A stretch of 64,000 nucleotides of DNA from Siderastrea siderea (lineage: Eukaryota; Cnidaria; Anthozoa; Scleractinia; Rhizangiidae): contig OZ034966.1 of assembly GCA_964030785.1 (NCBI GenBank), forward strand, positions 7,919,152-7,983,151, given 5' to 3'. Made by a program: the position numbers and the translations under genes. Shown in pieces: positions 1-11,779 of the stretch. The notes under the pieces are model-generated. The model made no database searches. It saw only the letters and a program-made list of their open reading frames with translations, and was not told the DNA's origin. Position 1 is the first letter of the stretch; each line of letters begins with the position of its first letter.

Positions 1-2375
1 CAGGATGGGTGAAGAATTGGACCTTACCTTCTTCATTTCTTCCTTCCGAACATTAATTTTTCAATTTTCAACACGGAAAGGTTACATGACCTTTTATTTA
101 AACAAACTACAAGCAAAAACAAAAAAGGAAGAAGAAAACGAAACAAACCAAAAAATGTTAGAAATTAAGCCCTGTATTTTCAGATTCATTGTATTGGTTT
201 ATTTATAACGTTTGTTACTGAAATGTTACAATCTTGACTTATCGAAGATTGACATGAATAACAAGAAATTATTGGAATTAAGAAGCAGGTCTGTCAAAGA
301 ACAAAACAATTTGTATGATACGGAAGGAAAGAAAGAGAGGGATCAGTCAGAAACTGAAACGGTAAGACAACTAAGATCAGCCTGTATTGCAATCGGTTTG
401 AGAATCGTGCATTGACTTGGTTTTTAATTGAGTGCTAAATAAATTTGAATTCTATTTATTTCACCTAGCTTTTTCTTACTCGTAAATCGAGATTAACCAG
501 ACTTAAAGTGTCCTTTCACTCATTTGTTTCGGATTATCTTTTTTAACCAATCCAAACTGAATTGTTTCAGTTTGACTAAATCATTGCGAATGTCAGACAA
601 ATTGTTTACTTTTGCAGGGGATTCCCAGACGGACTGAACCGAATTTAGCCATTGTGGGAAATGTGACGAGCACGTGATGAGCTGCCAGTGTACTGAGCTG
701 GACTACACTAGCGGCTCATCACGTGCTCGTCACGTTTTCATGCGGCAGGCTATTTTCGCGCTCACTTGCGTGTTCTTTTTGTTCGACAGTCTCTCTGAGC
801 GGAAAAACGACTTCTCGAATCTAGTTTTGCCGAGCCAAAACCGGAACTGCGGGCGCGAGTTGTTCAAAAGAAAAGCATTCCAATCTTGAAATAATTGCAA
901 CCTTTTTTTTCTTAAGACGGGCTGGTAAGGCACCGTCTTTTAGTTCTACAACTTTTTGGTCGAGCAGGTTGTTGATGATCACGATGATTGATTGGCTGCT
1001 TAATAATATCCTTTGGGGGGTGGGACGGAAGAGGGCTTATGTTTTGACCGTGGGTATCTTGGGGACAGGACTAGGTTAGTGCAATGCCTCCATAAGCTTA
1101 TTTGGAGGTTATAGGGGAGCCTTTGAAAGATGGTGGCCCGACCGATTGTTGCACACAACAATTTTCAAGAGGATTTTGCACGTTATACGGATCACAATAC
1201 GCCATTGAAAAGATGAAAACAAATGGGGAAGCTCTGGTAGATTCAAATTGATTTGAAATTTGAGGGCTCAAAGCAACGGATTAATTGTTCCAAGGACAGA
1301 ATAAGGCATTTTCCTCAAAGAGAAGGCTTATCCGAATGTTGGCAACTGAAAGATAAAGCATATATTTCGGGCCTTGGATTTCCCGAGGTTTCTGTAGCCT
1401 TTTCTGGATAAAACAGGAAAATAAATTTCACGATGACCGTGTAATTGAAACATCTGTCATTGTGCACAAACAGAATATGCCAATTCATGCATTTGAAACC
1501 TAGCTCATATAAAGAGGGAACAACAACGCTAGAATCTACACCTGGGTAATTTTGTCGAATCAAACCATCTGGCGGTTAAAATAAACTTAGTCTTGAATTA
1601 AATGCACAGTAGTTGCTTTACACGAGAACCCTTTAACCTTTAACTTTCGACAAGTAGTCACACCATTTATTACTGTATTGTAAATATTGAAAATGCAAGG
1701 GCTGAAGGAGAACTCAAAGGTTTAATCCTAACATTTACGGTTTCCTATGATATTTTTGCTGCGAGTTTTCATTTTTGCGATGTTTTTTTCAATTTGCCAT
1801 TTTCAAAACAGACTATGCAAAATTTATTGATGATACCCAACAGAAAAAATCCGTGAATCTAAATTTCCACAACTGTATGACTCCAGCTTGAGGACCTCTC
1901 TTTGCAAAACCACAGGTTTTCTTGTTTTTCAAAGCGAATAGTCCCACTTACAAACAGAAACATCATAACAAAGACACGGCAGCAAACCAGTTGATCTTGT
2001 AAACATGCTCACCCCTCCCCCCTTCTCAAAGTAACATAATAAACGGTTGACGCATTTTGTTCAGGGAGTGGAGATTCAGACTGTACCTCTGAGATCATCA
2101 GGACACAACAGGCATCTAACAACTAATCTCCTTCTTTCCATATTTCCATATTCCACGTTTCCGAAAATGCCTTTTATGTCTTGCCCTTAGACTTAAATAA
2201 CCGAGACTTGTGTTAAAGTGAAAGCTTTATTAAACCCTCTCCAACACGCCCCACTCTACAACTTCAATTTTTCAATAAAGCCCCTACCTATTGTCTCCCT
2301 AAAACCAATACAACTTAGGAATAAAAAAGTCATCTTGAGACAACTATAACACATGTTTTACAGGGCTACATAAAA
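1..2375. other. Upstream non-coding stretch of the TPR-CHAT gene
   Basis: I see no supported coding exon here. The open frames are short, AT-rich and without recognisable motifs. The only structure noted is the hairpin at 663-733. The sequence just before the TPR-CHAT start (2350-2362) reads like a pyrimidine-rich splice acceptor ending in CAG, so a 5' UTR exon may lie somewhere in this stretch, but I cannot place it. Confidence 0.5.
663..733. repeat. Perfect 20-bp inverted repeat with E-box arms
   Basis: Positions 663-682 and 714-733 are exact reverse complements separated by 31 bases, and each arm carries the palindrome CACGTG. It would form a strong hairpin. It may be a tiny foldback element or a paired E-box site; nothing shows which. 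Confidence 0.7.
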
Positions 2376-5300
2376 ATGGAAGAAAGCAAGTGGCAATTCA
2401 TAGAGGATATCCAAAAACGTATATCAATAGCCAAGGAAGCCGGCGATAGGGCTGGAGAGGGAGTGGCCTATGGTAACCTCGGCAACGCATATCTCAGTCT
2501 AGGGAAATTCAAAGAATCCATAGAGTACTACAATAAAAGCCTTTCAATAGCCAAAGAAGTCGGCGATAGGGCTGGAGAGGGAGGAGCCTATGGCAACCTC
2601 GGCAACGCTTATCTCAATCTAGGGAAATTCCTAGAAGCCATAGAGTACTGCAATAAACACCTATCAATAGCCAAAGAAGTCGGCGATAGGCCTGGAGAGG
2701 GAACGGCCTATGGTAACCTCGGCGTTGCTTATCGCAGTCTAGGGAAATTCCAAGAAGCCATAGAGTACCACAATAAACACCTATCAATAGCCAAAGAAGT
2801 CGGCGATAGGGCTGGAGAGGGAGGGGCCTATGGTAACCTCGGCATTGCTTATCGCAGTCTAGGGAAATTCCAAGAAGCCATAGAGTACCACAATAAACAC
2901 CTTTCAATAGCCAAAGAAGTCGGCAATAGGGCTGGAGAGGGAGTGGCCAATGGTAACCTCGGCAACGCTTATCGCAGTCTAGGGAAATTCCAAGAAGCCG
3001 TAGAGTACTGCAATAAACGCCTATCAATAGCCAAAGAAGTCGGCGATAGGGCTGGAGAGGGAGTGGCCTATGGTAACCTCGGCACTGCTTATCTCAGTCT
3101 AGGGAAATTCCAAGAAGCCATAGAGTACCACAATAAAGACCTATCAATAGCCAAAGAAGTCGGCGATAGGCCTGGAGAGGGAAGGGCCTATGGTAACCTC
3201 GGCATTGCTTATCGCAGTCTAGGGAAATTCCAAGAAGCCATAGAGTACCACAATAAACGCCTTTCAATAGCCAAAGAAGTCGGCGATAGGGCTGGAGAGG
3301 GAGGAGCCTATGGCAACCTCGGCAACGCTTATCTCAATCTAGGGAAATTCCTAGAAGCCATAGAGTACTACAATAAACACCTATCAATAGCCAAAGAAGT
3401 CGGCGATAGGGATGGAGAGGGAGGGGCCTATGGTAACCTCGGCAACGCTTATTACAATCTAGGGAAATTCCAAGAAGCCATAGAGTACTGCAATAAACAC
3501 CTATCAATAGCCAAAGAAGTCGGCGATAGGGCTGGAGAGGGAGGGGCCTATGGTAACCTCGGCATTGCTTATCGCAGTCTAGGGAAATTCCAAGAAGCCA
3601 TAGAGTACCACAATAAACACCTTTCAATAGCCAAAGAAGTCGGCAATAGGGCTGGAGAGGGAGTGGCCAATGGTAACCTCGGCAACGCTTATCTCAGTCT
3701 AGGGAAATTCCAAGAAGCCATAGAGTACTACAATAAAGACCTATCAATAGCCAAAGAAGTCGGCGATAGGGATGGAGAGGGAGGGGCCTATGGTAACCTC
3801 GGCAACGCTTATCGCAGTCTAGGGAAATTCCAAGAAGCCATAGAGTACTGCAATAAACACCTATCAATAGCCAAAGAAGTCGGCGATAGGGCTGGAGAGG
3901 GAAGGGCCTATGGTAACCTCGGCATTGCTTATCGCAGTCTAGGGAAATTCCAAGAAGCCGTAGAGTACTGCAATAAACGCCTATCAATAGCCAAAGAAGT
4001 CGGCGATAGGGCTGGAGAGGGAGTGGCCTATGGTAACCTCGGCACTGCTTATCTCAGTCTAGGGAAATTCCGAGACGCCATAAAGTACTACAATAAATGC
4101 CTATCAATAGCCAAAGAAGTCGGCGATAGGGATGGAGAGGGAACGGCCTATGGTAACCTCGGCAGCGCTTATTTCAGTCTAGGGAAATTCCAAGAAGCCA
4201 TAGAGTACTACAATAAACACCTTTCAATAGCCAAAGAAGTCGGCGATAGGGCTGGAGAGGGAGTGGCCTATGGTAACCTCGGCAACGCTTATCTCAGTCG
4301 AAGGAAATTCCAAGAAGCCATAGAGAACTGTAATAAACACCTATCAATAGCCAAAGAAGTCGGCGATAGGCCTGGAGAGGGAAGGGCCTATGGTAACCTC
4401 GGCATTGCTTATCGCAGTCTAGGGAAATTCCAAGAAGCCATAGAGTACCACAATAAACACCTATTAATAGCTAAAGAAGTCGGCGATAGGGTTGGAGAGG
4501 GACAGGCCTATGGTAACCTCGGCAACGCTTATAGCAATCTAGGGAAATTCCAAGAAGCCATAGAGTACGACAATAAAACCCTATCAATAGCTAAAGAAGT
4601 CGGCGCTAGGGTTGGAGAGGGAGTGGCCTATGGTAACCTTGGCAACACTTATATCAATCTAGGGAAATTCGAAGAAGCCAAGAAATGTTACCAATCCAGC
4701 GTGGACGTTTTTGATATCGTGAGGGCTAGTCTTCAGTCTGAAGATGCCTTGAAAATAAGTTTACGAGACCTTTATAGTGACGCTTACAGTGGTTTATGGA
4801 CGTCCCTGTTATTTCTCGACCTGACTGACGAGGCTCTGTGTGCTGCCGAGCGTGGTCGAGCACAGGCTTTGGTGGATGTCTTGAAAATACAGTATGGTTT
4901 AGTAGAACTTTCGTCAGTGGCACTTGAACCTAAAGAAACAATTTCCTACATCTCCAACGAGTTTCCTACACAAACAGCACAAACAGTGTTTTTAGGACTT
5001 CAAGGGAACAGAATCACCTTTTGGGCTATCAACAAGGAAAAAAAGTTTGAGGTTCGACAAAAGGAAATAAAAGGGAGAAGGAGGCCGAAAGATTCCATAA
5101 CCGTCTTGTTGGAAACTACTTTAAAGGAAATAGGAGCTGGTGTTGGTGTTAGATGCGAGAACCGTTCACTAGATGAGCCCACTGATGACTTCCCGTCCAA
5201 TAGAGGAGGTGATGAGGAACCAGCACAGACTTCGCAATCCACCGTCGACTCATTACAGCCATTACATGATGCAGTCATTGGCCCTATTGCAGACTTGTGT

Positions 5301-6113
5301 CAAGGTGACGAATTGATCATTGTCCCAGATGGTCCACTGTGCTTGGCCCCATTTTCTGCTTTGAGCGAATCTATAAGAATCCGCACTGTACCCTCGCTAA
5401 CCACTTTAAAGCTGATCATAGATTCCCCTGAGAACTACCACACAATGACTGGGGCGCTGCTTGTCGGGGATCCGTTTCTGGGGGAAGTCAAAAAACCCAG
5501 GTACAAGCAGCTTCCATGCGCAAGAAAGGAAGCAGAAATGATAGGAGAAATTCTTAACATTCCACCACTTACGGGAATCGAAGCAACCAAAAAGAGGGTG
5601 CTGGAACGAATTTCGAAGGTTGCCTTGGTTCATATTGCGGCCCATGGCCGAAAGGAGACAGGAGAAATAGCCTTGGCTCCAAATCCGGGGTGGGAAAGTA
5701 ACCTAGATCAGGCATCAGTATCAAAGATTAAGAGCCCTAAAGACGAGGACTACATTCTGAAAATGTCAGATGTGCTAAACATTCGTCTGCGAGCAAGGCT
5801 TGTTGTGCTCAGTTGCTGTCATAGTGGTCGCGGAGAGTTGATGTCGGAGGGTGTGGTTGGTATTGCGCGGGCTTTTTTGGCTGCCGGTGCTCGTTCTGTT
5901 CTGGCGTCACTCTGGGCAATTTCTGACGAGGCAACCTTGGAGTTTATGAAGAGTTTTTATCAACACCTGGCAGATGGACAAAGCGCCAGTGTGGCTCTTC
6001 ACCAGGCTATGAAAACCCTACAGAATTCAAACTTTGCCGTGAAGCACTGGGCTCCATTTATACTTATTGGTGACGACGTCAAGCTTGAATTTGGGAACCA
6101 AGCCTCAGCCTAA
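2376..6113 (+). CDS. TPR-CHAT protein (TTC28-like), 1245 aa
   Basis: Residues 29-788 are 19 back-to-back 40-residue tetratricopeptide-type repeats (core [15 protein letters not shown]), a helical scaffold of the Rapsyn/LGN-like kind. The C-terminal third is a CHAT domain, a caspase-fold cysteine protease family: the candidate catalytic His is in HIAAHG (H1090) and the Cys in LSCCHSG (C1148), followed by the conserved [17 protein letters not shown] stretch and WAPFILIG near the end. In anthozoans such proteins form very large families often proposed to act in innate sensing; substrate and partner are unknown here. The ATG is the first in the frame, 14 bases after an acceptor-like CAG. An AATAAA lies at 6321, about 208 bases after the stop. 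The single uninterrupted coding exon and highly similar repeats fit recent expansion. Confidence 0.9.
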   Translation: MEESKWQFIEDIQKRISIAKEAGDRAGEGVAYGNLGNAYLSLGKFKESIEYYNKSLSIAKEVGDRAGEGGAYGNLGNAYLNLGKFLEAIEYCNKHLSIAKEVGDRPGEGTAYGNLGVAYRSLGKFQEAIEYHNKHLSIAKEVGDRAGEGGAYGNLGIAYRSLGKFQEAIEYHNKHLSIAKEVGNRAGEGVANGNLGNAYRSLGKFQEAVEYCNKRLSIAKEVGDRAGEGVAYGNLGTAYLSLGKFQEAIEYHNKDLSIAKEVGDRPGEGRAYGNLGIAYRSLGKFQEAIEYHNKRLSIAKEVGDRAGEGGAYGNLGNAYLNLGKFLEAIEYYNKHLSIAKEVGDRDGEGGAYGNLGNAYYNLGKFQEAIEYCNKHLSIAKEVGDRAGEGGAYGNLGIAYRSLGKFQEAIEYHNKHLSIAKEVGNRAGEGVANGNLGNAYLSLGKFQEAIEYYNKDLSIAKEVGDRDGEGGAYGNLGNAYRSLGKFQEAIEYCNKHLSIAKEVGDRAGEGRAYGNLGIAYRSLGKFQEAVEYCNKRLSIAKEVGDRAGEGVAYGNLGTAYLSLGKFRDAIKYYNKCLSIAKEVGDRDGEGTAYGNLGSAYFSLGKFQEAIEYYNKHLSIAKEVGDRAGEGVAYGNLGNAYLSRRKFQEAIENCNKHLSIAKEVGDRPGEGRAYGNLGIAYRSLGKFQEAIEYHNKHLLIAKEVGDRVGEGQAYGNLGNAYSNLGKFQEAIEYDNKTLSIAKEVGARVGEGVAYGNLGNTYINLGKFEEAKKCYQSSVDVFDIVRASLQSEDALKISLRDLYSDAYSGLWTSLLFLDLTDEALCAAERGRAQALVDVLKIQYGLVELSSVALEPKETISYISNEFPTQTAQTVFLGLQGNRITFWAINKEKKFEVRQKEIKGRRRPKDSITVLLETTLKEIGAGVGVRCENRSLDEPTDDFPSNRGGDEEPAQTSQSTVDSLQPLHDAVIGPIADLCQGDELIIVPDGPLCLAPFSALSESIRIRTVPSLTTLKLIIDSPENYHTMTGALLVGDPFLGEVKKPRYKQLPCARKEAEMIGEILNIPPLTGIEATKKRVLERISKVALVHIAAHGRKETGEIALAPNPGWESNLDQASVSKIKSPKDEDYILKMSDVLNIRLRARLVVLSCCHSGRGELMSEGVVGIARAFLAAGARSVLASLWAISDEATLEFMKSFYQHLADGQSASVALHQAMKTLQNSNFAVKHWAPFILIGDDVKLEFGNQASA
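2461..4740 (+). repeat. Nineteen 120-bp tandem repeats (coding TPR array)
   Basis: The period is exactly 120 bp for 19 units without a single indel. Blocks recur at longer distances: the stretch starting at 2821 is almost identical to that at 3541 (720 bp apart), 2581 matches 3301 (also 720 bp), and 2960-3110 matches 3920-4070 (960 bp). This mosaic is what unequal exchange or gene conversion inside the array would leave. Confidence 0.95.
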
Positions 6114-6820
6114 TTATTGTAAGTAACATGTTCTTTGGAATTTTAAACAATGGGATAGGACATATTTCACGTGGAAGAAAAGAGACCTTATATCCTTTGA
6201 AGAACGGTGTTTGTTGATGGTGGGGTCTTGCCATTTTCAATTTTGTCCTTGTTTGAAGCAAAGCTTACTTCTGGTTTGCTATCTATGTGGTTATCCTCAA
6301 AGACAGTTAATTCTAATTAAAATAAAAGCAGCAAAGAAAAAACAAAGTGGTTAATACCCACAGTTTAAGCTACATCAGTAGAAGATAACTTGTCAACGCG
6401 GAAAACCACATTGTGAAGAGTGGTCGCCAAAGTCATCACGATTTGCTGCCGTTATAGACGTTCTATTTTTCGAAAAGTTTTTTTTTAATCGCCACTGCCT
6501 TAATTTCCTACGCCTTCACAAACATAAATCAGAATACACCATTTTGGAAATTATTTATTTCGCTGCTGTCTCACCTAGCCGGGCAATCAAACTCGCTGAC
6601 AGTGAAAATTTCGGTCCCTACGGAAACCTTAAACTAGCTTAAGAGTTGAATCATGTCAATCGCATCACAATATTACTTTGTTTACTTAACCCTTTCACTG
6701 CTAACTTTTCTAAAAAAAAAACCCGCATTTTTTACCGTTAAAGCGGTTTTTTGAGTGCTATGTTGCCAAATTCCACTAAACTTTGCTACAGAAACATTTC
6801 TTTACAATTAAGCTAGATTT
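6114..6820. other. 3' flank of the TPR-CHAT gene, no gene seen
   Basis: AT-rich sequence with a probable polyadenylation signal for the upstream gene at 6321-6326. I see no coding exon or RNA gene. Confidence 0.6.
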
Positions 6821-7084
6821 GGCAAGAACGTCATGCTAGCCCACATATAAGGCACTAATAACATTACAATCCTATATGAATATATACACCAACTGATTAA
6901 CGCACCTACCTCCACTAACACACACTTTCCTTCACTTGTATTCACTTTCCTTCATTTGTACTCACTTTTCTTCATTTGTACTCATTTCCCTTCACTTGTA
7001 CTCACTTACCTTCACATTAGTGCCTTATATGTGGGCTAGCATGACGTTCTTGCCCTATATGTGGGCTACCATGACGTTCTGGCC
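6821..7084. repeat. Foldback element with perfect 39-bp inverted arms and inner 20-bp repeats
   Basis: Positions 6821-6859 and 7016-7054 are exact reverse complements over 39 bases. Between them, about 6921-7015, lie four to five imperfect 20-bp direct repeats of the type cttccttcacttgtactcac. The right arm is followed by a second, slightly diverged partial copy (7055-7084). The layout is that of a non-autonomous inverted-repeat element whose right end has been duplicated. Confidence 0.8.
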
Positions 7085-7681
7085 CTAGATTTTGAACCAC
7101 ATTCTGTTGTAAATTGTACAACTTTTTATTTGATGCATGCGCATAAGCCAAAATTTGGACCCTCTTTTTTTTTTGGCAGATTCATTCCCAATTTTTTTCT
7201 TGCTTCTTTTCCTTCCCGTTTTCTCTCTCGTTCTTTTCTCTTTATCTTCTACCTTTTATCTCCTCCCTATCCACTGGAAAAGTTTTGGCCTCAGCCCTTC
7301 AAAAAACCTGAAAATGGAACATTGATCAACGATAGGTGACCTGGCCTATTTTTACCACCAATTTTGCACCCAAAATTGGACACGTTTTTCTGGCACAGCG
7401 CTGCCAGAATTTGGTCGATTTTGAAAATGGACACACGTATGGATGGATCTGTCCTTGCTGTGTTAGCTGCTAATCAAAACAATCTGGTAACGTCAAAAAT
7501 GATGACATCACAAGTGGTTCAATGTCTACTCCTCCAAATGTCGACAAAAGTCGACTTTCGCAGAGAAAGTGTTAAAGTCTTTTACCGTTTTATTTTCAGA
7601 CCTTCAAATATCAAGCCATGAGAAGACTTAAAGTATCAGAATTGGTCAGAGTATTGCTTACCCTTCAACGTCTCTTGAACT

Positions 7682-7921
7682 GTGTATAGGAGAGATCGCC
7701 CAGATCGAGAGGGCGGTGGGGTTTGCGCCTTTGTTACCACAGGCATCCCATGTAAGAGGACAGTTGACCTTAAAAACCATTTGTTTGAGTGTATGTGGTT
7801 GTGGCTTCGGCCTCAGAGACTCCCGCGTCCATTGTCGGACATCATCTGTGGAATCGTTTATTTCCCAGAGGCGCTTGCACAAGAAAACAGAGATCGAGTC
7901 ACATATCTTACAGAAACTTTA
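7682..7921 (+). pseudogene. LINE endonuclease-domain fragment
   Basis: The frame translates into YRRDRPDREGGGVCAF, IPCKR, FECMWLWLRP and LPRPLS, which is the middle of the APE-type endonuclease domain of CR1/Rex-like non-LTR retrotransposons. It is short, without the start of the domain or the following catalytic Asp-His segment, and without a reverse transcriptase nearby. It is a dead scrap of about 80 codons. Family recognition is from memory of the motif; the subfamily is not certain. Confidence 0.65.
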
Positions 7922-8433
7922 GATTCCTGCTTTTTGATCACATTTTTCTTAGAAAAATAATTACACACTCTTTTTTTACCTAATTTCAATAATGATTATT
8001 GCACTGGGAAGTGAACATGTTAATTTTTGTTAACTGAAGACATGCGGACATTAAAATTTCCTTTTTGCAGTAATTAAAGCTTAGTGTATGTAAGGGGGAG
8101 GGGCAATATATTCACAAAGACATTTTCACTAACCAAACGTAGGCTAGAGGCCTGGGGTAAGAGTACTTACAGTTAAAGATATACAGTTTGTATAGAGGCA
8201 AGGATCTCAATGTCACCTGAATGGGGCACGCATGGAATGAATGGATAATGTTGACATAATTAACAGAAAGAGACTTTATTTAAAAATGTTAAAATCATCA
8301 GTACTTGGCTATACAAAGTTTTCGCATCATGATGGGTAAGCCCACGGGTACACTCATCCCAAAAACTGCACGAATACTAAGAAAAGATGGAATATTCAGC
8401 ATGTGGCGAGCGTGGGACAAAGAAAAATCTGAG

Positions 8434-8505
8434 TCTCCGATGGGAATCGAACCCATGACATTCCGTACACCGGTCGGACGCTCTAACCACTGAGCTATTG
8501 GGAGA
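8434..8505 (-). repeat. tRNA-derived SINE head
   Basis: On the minus strand the sequence has an A box (TAGCTCAGTGGTTAGAGC) and a B box (GGGTTCGATTCC), acceptor-like ends TCTCC/GGAGA and a Pol III terminator TTTTT ten bases or so downstream. The acceptor stem has a mismatch, the anticodon stem is weakened and the base before the putative anticodon is C instead of U, so it is not a working tRNA. A tRNA-like body followed by an unrelated tail (to about 8300) is typical of SINEs. Confidence 0.6.
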
Positions 8506-8986
8506 CTCGTGGCGAGCATAGGTCATATTTACTGAGTTCGTGCTGACACGCATCCTGCATACTGCTAGGATCAGCAATGTCGAAGTGCCCTATAGGTGAT
8601 AAATAAAGAAAGATGGTGAATTTTAAGCTCGGAGAATACTGTTTTGCATCATTGCAATGTGAGAATCTGATCCATAAGATACCGATAAGCCCCTCACTTC
8701 TTGAAGCACATTATTCCACAGAAGAGCCTCACCATAACTAAAACTATGTTTTACATAGATTCTGTGTCGTTTGAGTAAAGCTAGCTTACCATCAAAGTTT
8801 CTCAAACCGTGTTCTGCAAAGTGGGATAATTGAAGAATTTAATCTATACATTAAAATGTTCACTTAATTGAATACTTTAGCATCAGGTCATTTCCAAACA
8901 GAGTAATCATATAATTATGTTGCAGAACCGACTAATGCTCCCCAGGTAATATTGGTGATCACAGTAGAATCTTGTTAACGTTGTGT

Positions 8987-9093
8987 TCACTCAGTCTTGG
9001 ATTTCTCCCCGGAAACCAGCGAGGTAGTTATCCAAAGAAAAGCAGATACAATAAAGATCCCTCTGATCACGCCAATGACGTTCACAGGAAGCA
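8987..9093 (-). CDS. AGMO-like gene, terminal coding exon
   Basis: On the minus strand a pyrimidine-rich acceptor ending TTTCAG precedes this exon. It reads VLPVNVIGVIRGIFIVSAFL and WITTSLVSGEKSKTE before a stop at 8987-8989, a hydrophobic segment and a short polar tail. Its phase fits the previous exon, which ends with one base of a Val codon. It is the last transmembrane segment of the same multipass protein as the exons at 10992, 13012 and 14131. Confidence 0.55.
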
Positions 9094-9099
9094 CTGAAA

Positions 9100-9720
9100 T
9101 AACAAATAAAAAGAGAGTTTAACTCTTGTTTTGGTGTCAGGTGACTAGCCATTATGGACCTGGTGGCATCAAAAGCTGTCTGAAAAGAGAATCATTTAAC
9201 TTCCTGTTGCTGCCCGCGTCTCGTGAATGTCTCTGCTTGAGTTTCCTAATAAGTGTTGAGATTGGCTGGGAAGTGGATGGAAGTGCTTATTGTAGAAAAC
9301 ACCCAACCCTGAACAACAATAGTCCATTCACAGAACTTTTACTGATTGCATTGCAGTGTAATCAAACATGTTAGAACCACAAAGTTGCCCAAACTTGTAA
9401 GGAACACATACAACTGTACTGTGATACAAAAGGGCAAAGTTATCTTTGCATGTGAAAGGGCTATTGAACCGAGTGTGTACAACATGCGAGCCAGCGAGGC
9501 ATGCGAGCCATGCGAGTCAACATGCGAGGCATATGAGCCATTCATGCTAGCCGTGCGGGTCGTATAATTTAACTTTGACGTCACAGGTTGAAAGTTTCTA
9601 ACCTGTTTTGTTTTTGTTCTTGTTGTTTATTTTTTAATGTAAACTACGACATGTACGAAACTAACCACTGTAGGGGATGCTGTAGGGACACTCCCGTATT
9701 TTTGGTCAGCGGATTCTCTA
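9100..9720. other. Intron sequence of the AGMO-like gene, no other gene seen
   Basis: Lies between the last two recognised minus-strand exons. A run near 9485-9545 repeats short units around GCGAG/ATGCGAGCC. No coding motif was recognised on either strand. Confidence 0.5.
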
Positions 9721-9722
9721 TG

Positions 9723-9806
<84 letters not shown>
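9723..9806. repeat. (ATTT)n microsatellite
   Basis: About 20 uninterrupted TTTA units, inside an intron of the AGMO-like gene. Confidence 0.95.
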
Positions 9807-10991
9807 TATAAGTACAAATGGTGGGCAAAATCTTTCACCTCTGTCGAGTTCCTTGTTAAGTTGTTTAATTTATTCCCTTAAATCATAAATTGGAAACCCA
9901 ACGTCTTCCCTTGACCGGTCATTATTTCCGGAATCATTATGCTTCAGTCTACACAGTTGTCGGTTTCCTTGTGGAATCTCTTGCGGTTTGGCCTGCCAAA
10001 GAAACCGTCATCTACGCAGGGTATTACATTTCGATTACATTGAGAGCTGGATGACAGATTTTTTAAAGCCCTGATGCCAATATACAAATTCTCCTTCCGG
10101 TCTCTAAACATTTCCCGCAACCTATGACCAGTTGAGAGAATTCCTTTAAAGTGCAAGACAATTTCTCTTTCGTGATCACTTCCTTAATGCTCACAACCTT
10201 TTCATGGGTATGAACAAGTGTATTGATACTGTGAGGAGAAATTTGATGCTGATTACTGTTGCTTTCATAGAAAGACTGCTTGCATGTCATTAAAGTCAAC
10301 AATTGTTTTGTTAGAAATTCACTAATTGCATATGAACTTGCGGATTAATTTTCAATTTTAATTAATTTTTCAATTTTTCAATACATGCAGTTGGTCACTG
10401 AATTAGGTTAATATGAACTGCAATGAACTAAAATAATATCAAGAAGTACAAGTGGTATTAAATCAAGATATTCGGAAGCTAAGTCTCTGTTCTCTGTTCC
10501 GAAATGTCAATTTAGATGGACAAAAAGGAACAATAAAGGAATTTTTCAATACAAAAGGACTGGAAACTAACATTTGCCTCTCATGACTCGCATGGCTCGC
10601 TGGCTCGCAGTTTGTCAAGACCCTATTGAACCATTCACAGCGGTCAAACGTACGACGCGTGCACAGTTCCCGCCGATTGTTCCCGCCACAAATTTACAAA
10701 GAAAATACAGACAGATGTCGAAAGTTTCGCTATAACCGTAAAACTTAACGCCATTTCTGAAAACTTAAGCTTTTTACTTCGAGTATGTGTTCAGAATGAA
10801 GTAACTGGCAGCCACAAGTTTTATCGGCGCGAAATTTTGTTCATCGGATATTTTATGTATCGTTTTCATACGAACTTCGCGCTCGTAAAAGTCTGAACTG
10901 ATTCAAACTTCAAGGCTCTGCAAAACCGGAAGTGACATTGGTTTTGCGTTTGACCCCTGTGAAATTGAATCAAGTAATTCGCTAAGCTTAC

Positions 10992-11080
10992 CTCCGGTGT
11001 CCAGATTTTGAGACGAAAGAATAAGACCAATGATGAGGAACAGAAGACAGCGAAACAGCTCCAAGTACGGGGCATACCAC
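10992..11080 (-). CDS. AGMO-like gene, transmembrane exon
   Basis: An 89-base exon on the minus strand, bounded by an acceptor (TCTTTGCAG) and a donor (GGAG then GTAAGC). Read in phase 1 it gives WYAPYLELFRCLLFLIIG followed by LILSSQNLDTG, a membrane segment. The end phase joins exactly to the terminal exon at 9093. The entry phase does not match the end of the exon at 13012, so at least one further exon between 11.1 and 13.0 kb is missing from my reading or lost. Confidence 0.55.
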
Positions 11081-11173
11081 CTGCAAAGACAAAAAAAGAT
11101 GAAACATTTGATAAAACGTGGACAAAAGGAAAATAGAGCTCTACTCCTTGGTGCAAACGTGAAAACAAAGGAT

Positions 11174-11446
11174 ACACAGCATAAAGTGACTAGGAGCATC
11201 ACTACTCACCCCTGGATGGGATGCTAGTCCATCACAGGATACCCAGAATAAAGTGACTAGGAACATCACTACTCCCCCCTGGATGGGATGCTAGTCCATC
11301 ACAGGATACCCAGCATTAAGTGACTAGGAGCATCACTACTCACCCCTGGATGGGATGCTAGTCCATCACAGGATACCCAGCATAAAGTGAATAGGAGCAT
11401 CACTACCCCTCCCACCCCCCACCCCAGGAGGGATGCTAGTCCATCG
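11174..11446. repeat. Minisatellite, about four 67-bp units
   Basis: Tandem copies of a unit containing AGTGACTAGGAGCATCACTA and GGGATGCTAGTCCATCACAG, with start points near 11180, 11247, 11314 and 11381. The first three are more than 90 percent alike by eye; the last is degenerate. Intronic. Confidence 0.9.
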
Positions 11447-11779
11447 CAGGGTTACTCCCCGGCTTTTTTGTTAGGATTCCCAAACAGCTAGGGGTTCATA
11501 ATTCAGCTGGTAAAGCAACACCTCGTTAAATGGCAGTTTTCATGTCAAAGTAAAAGATTATCTTGTAATTTAAAAACTGAAACGGCAAAAATGTATTATA
11601 TGCTATGACATGTGAAGCTTATATCGAACACTCATAAAACTTAATGAATAAGAAAATTTTAATTAACGAAAAGTATACCATATATATAAAATATATGGCA
11701 TTTGATTAACTTCTTTTACTTCTTTCCTGCTTGAGTGGCACGCGTGAGAAAAGACGCAGCCTCGTATACTCTATCATCA

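Noticed and set aside
2614..3987. Minus-strand open frames of 97-137 aa across the TPR array
   Set aside because: They are antisense shadows of the 120-bp repeats; each unit simply repeats the same antisense peptide.
2461..4740. Regular array as a CRISPR-like structure
   Set aside because: Repeats are coding and contiguous without spacers, in a eukaryotic gene.
8434..8505. Functional host tRNA-Thr
   Set aside because: Mismatched acceptor and anticodon stems, C at the usual U33 position, and a SINE-like tail.
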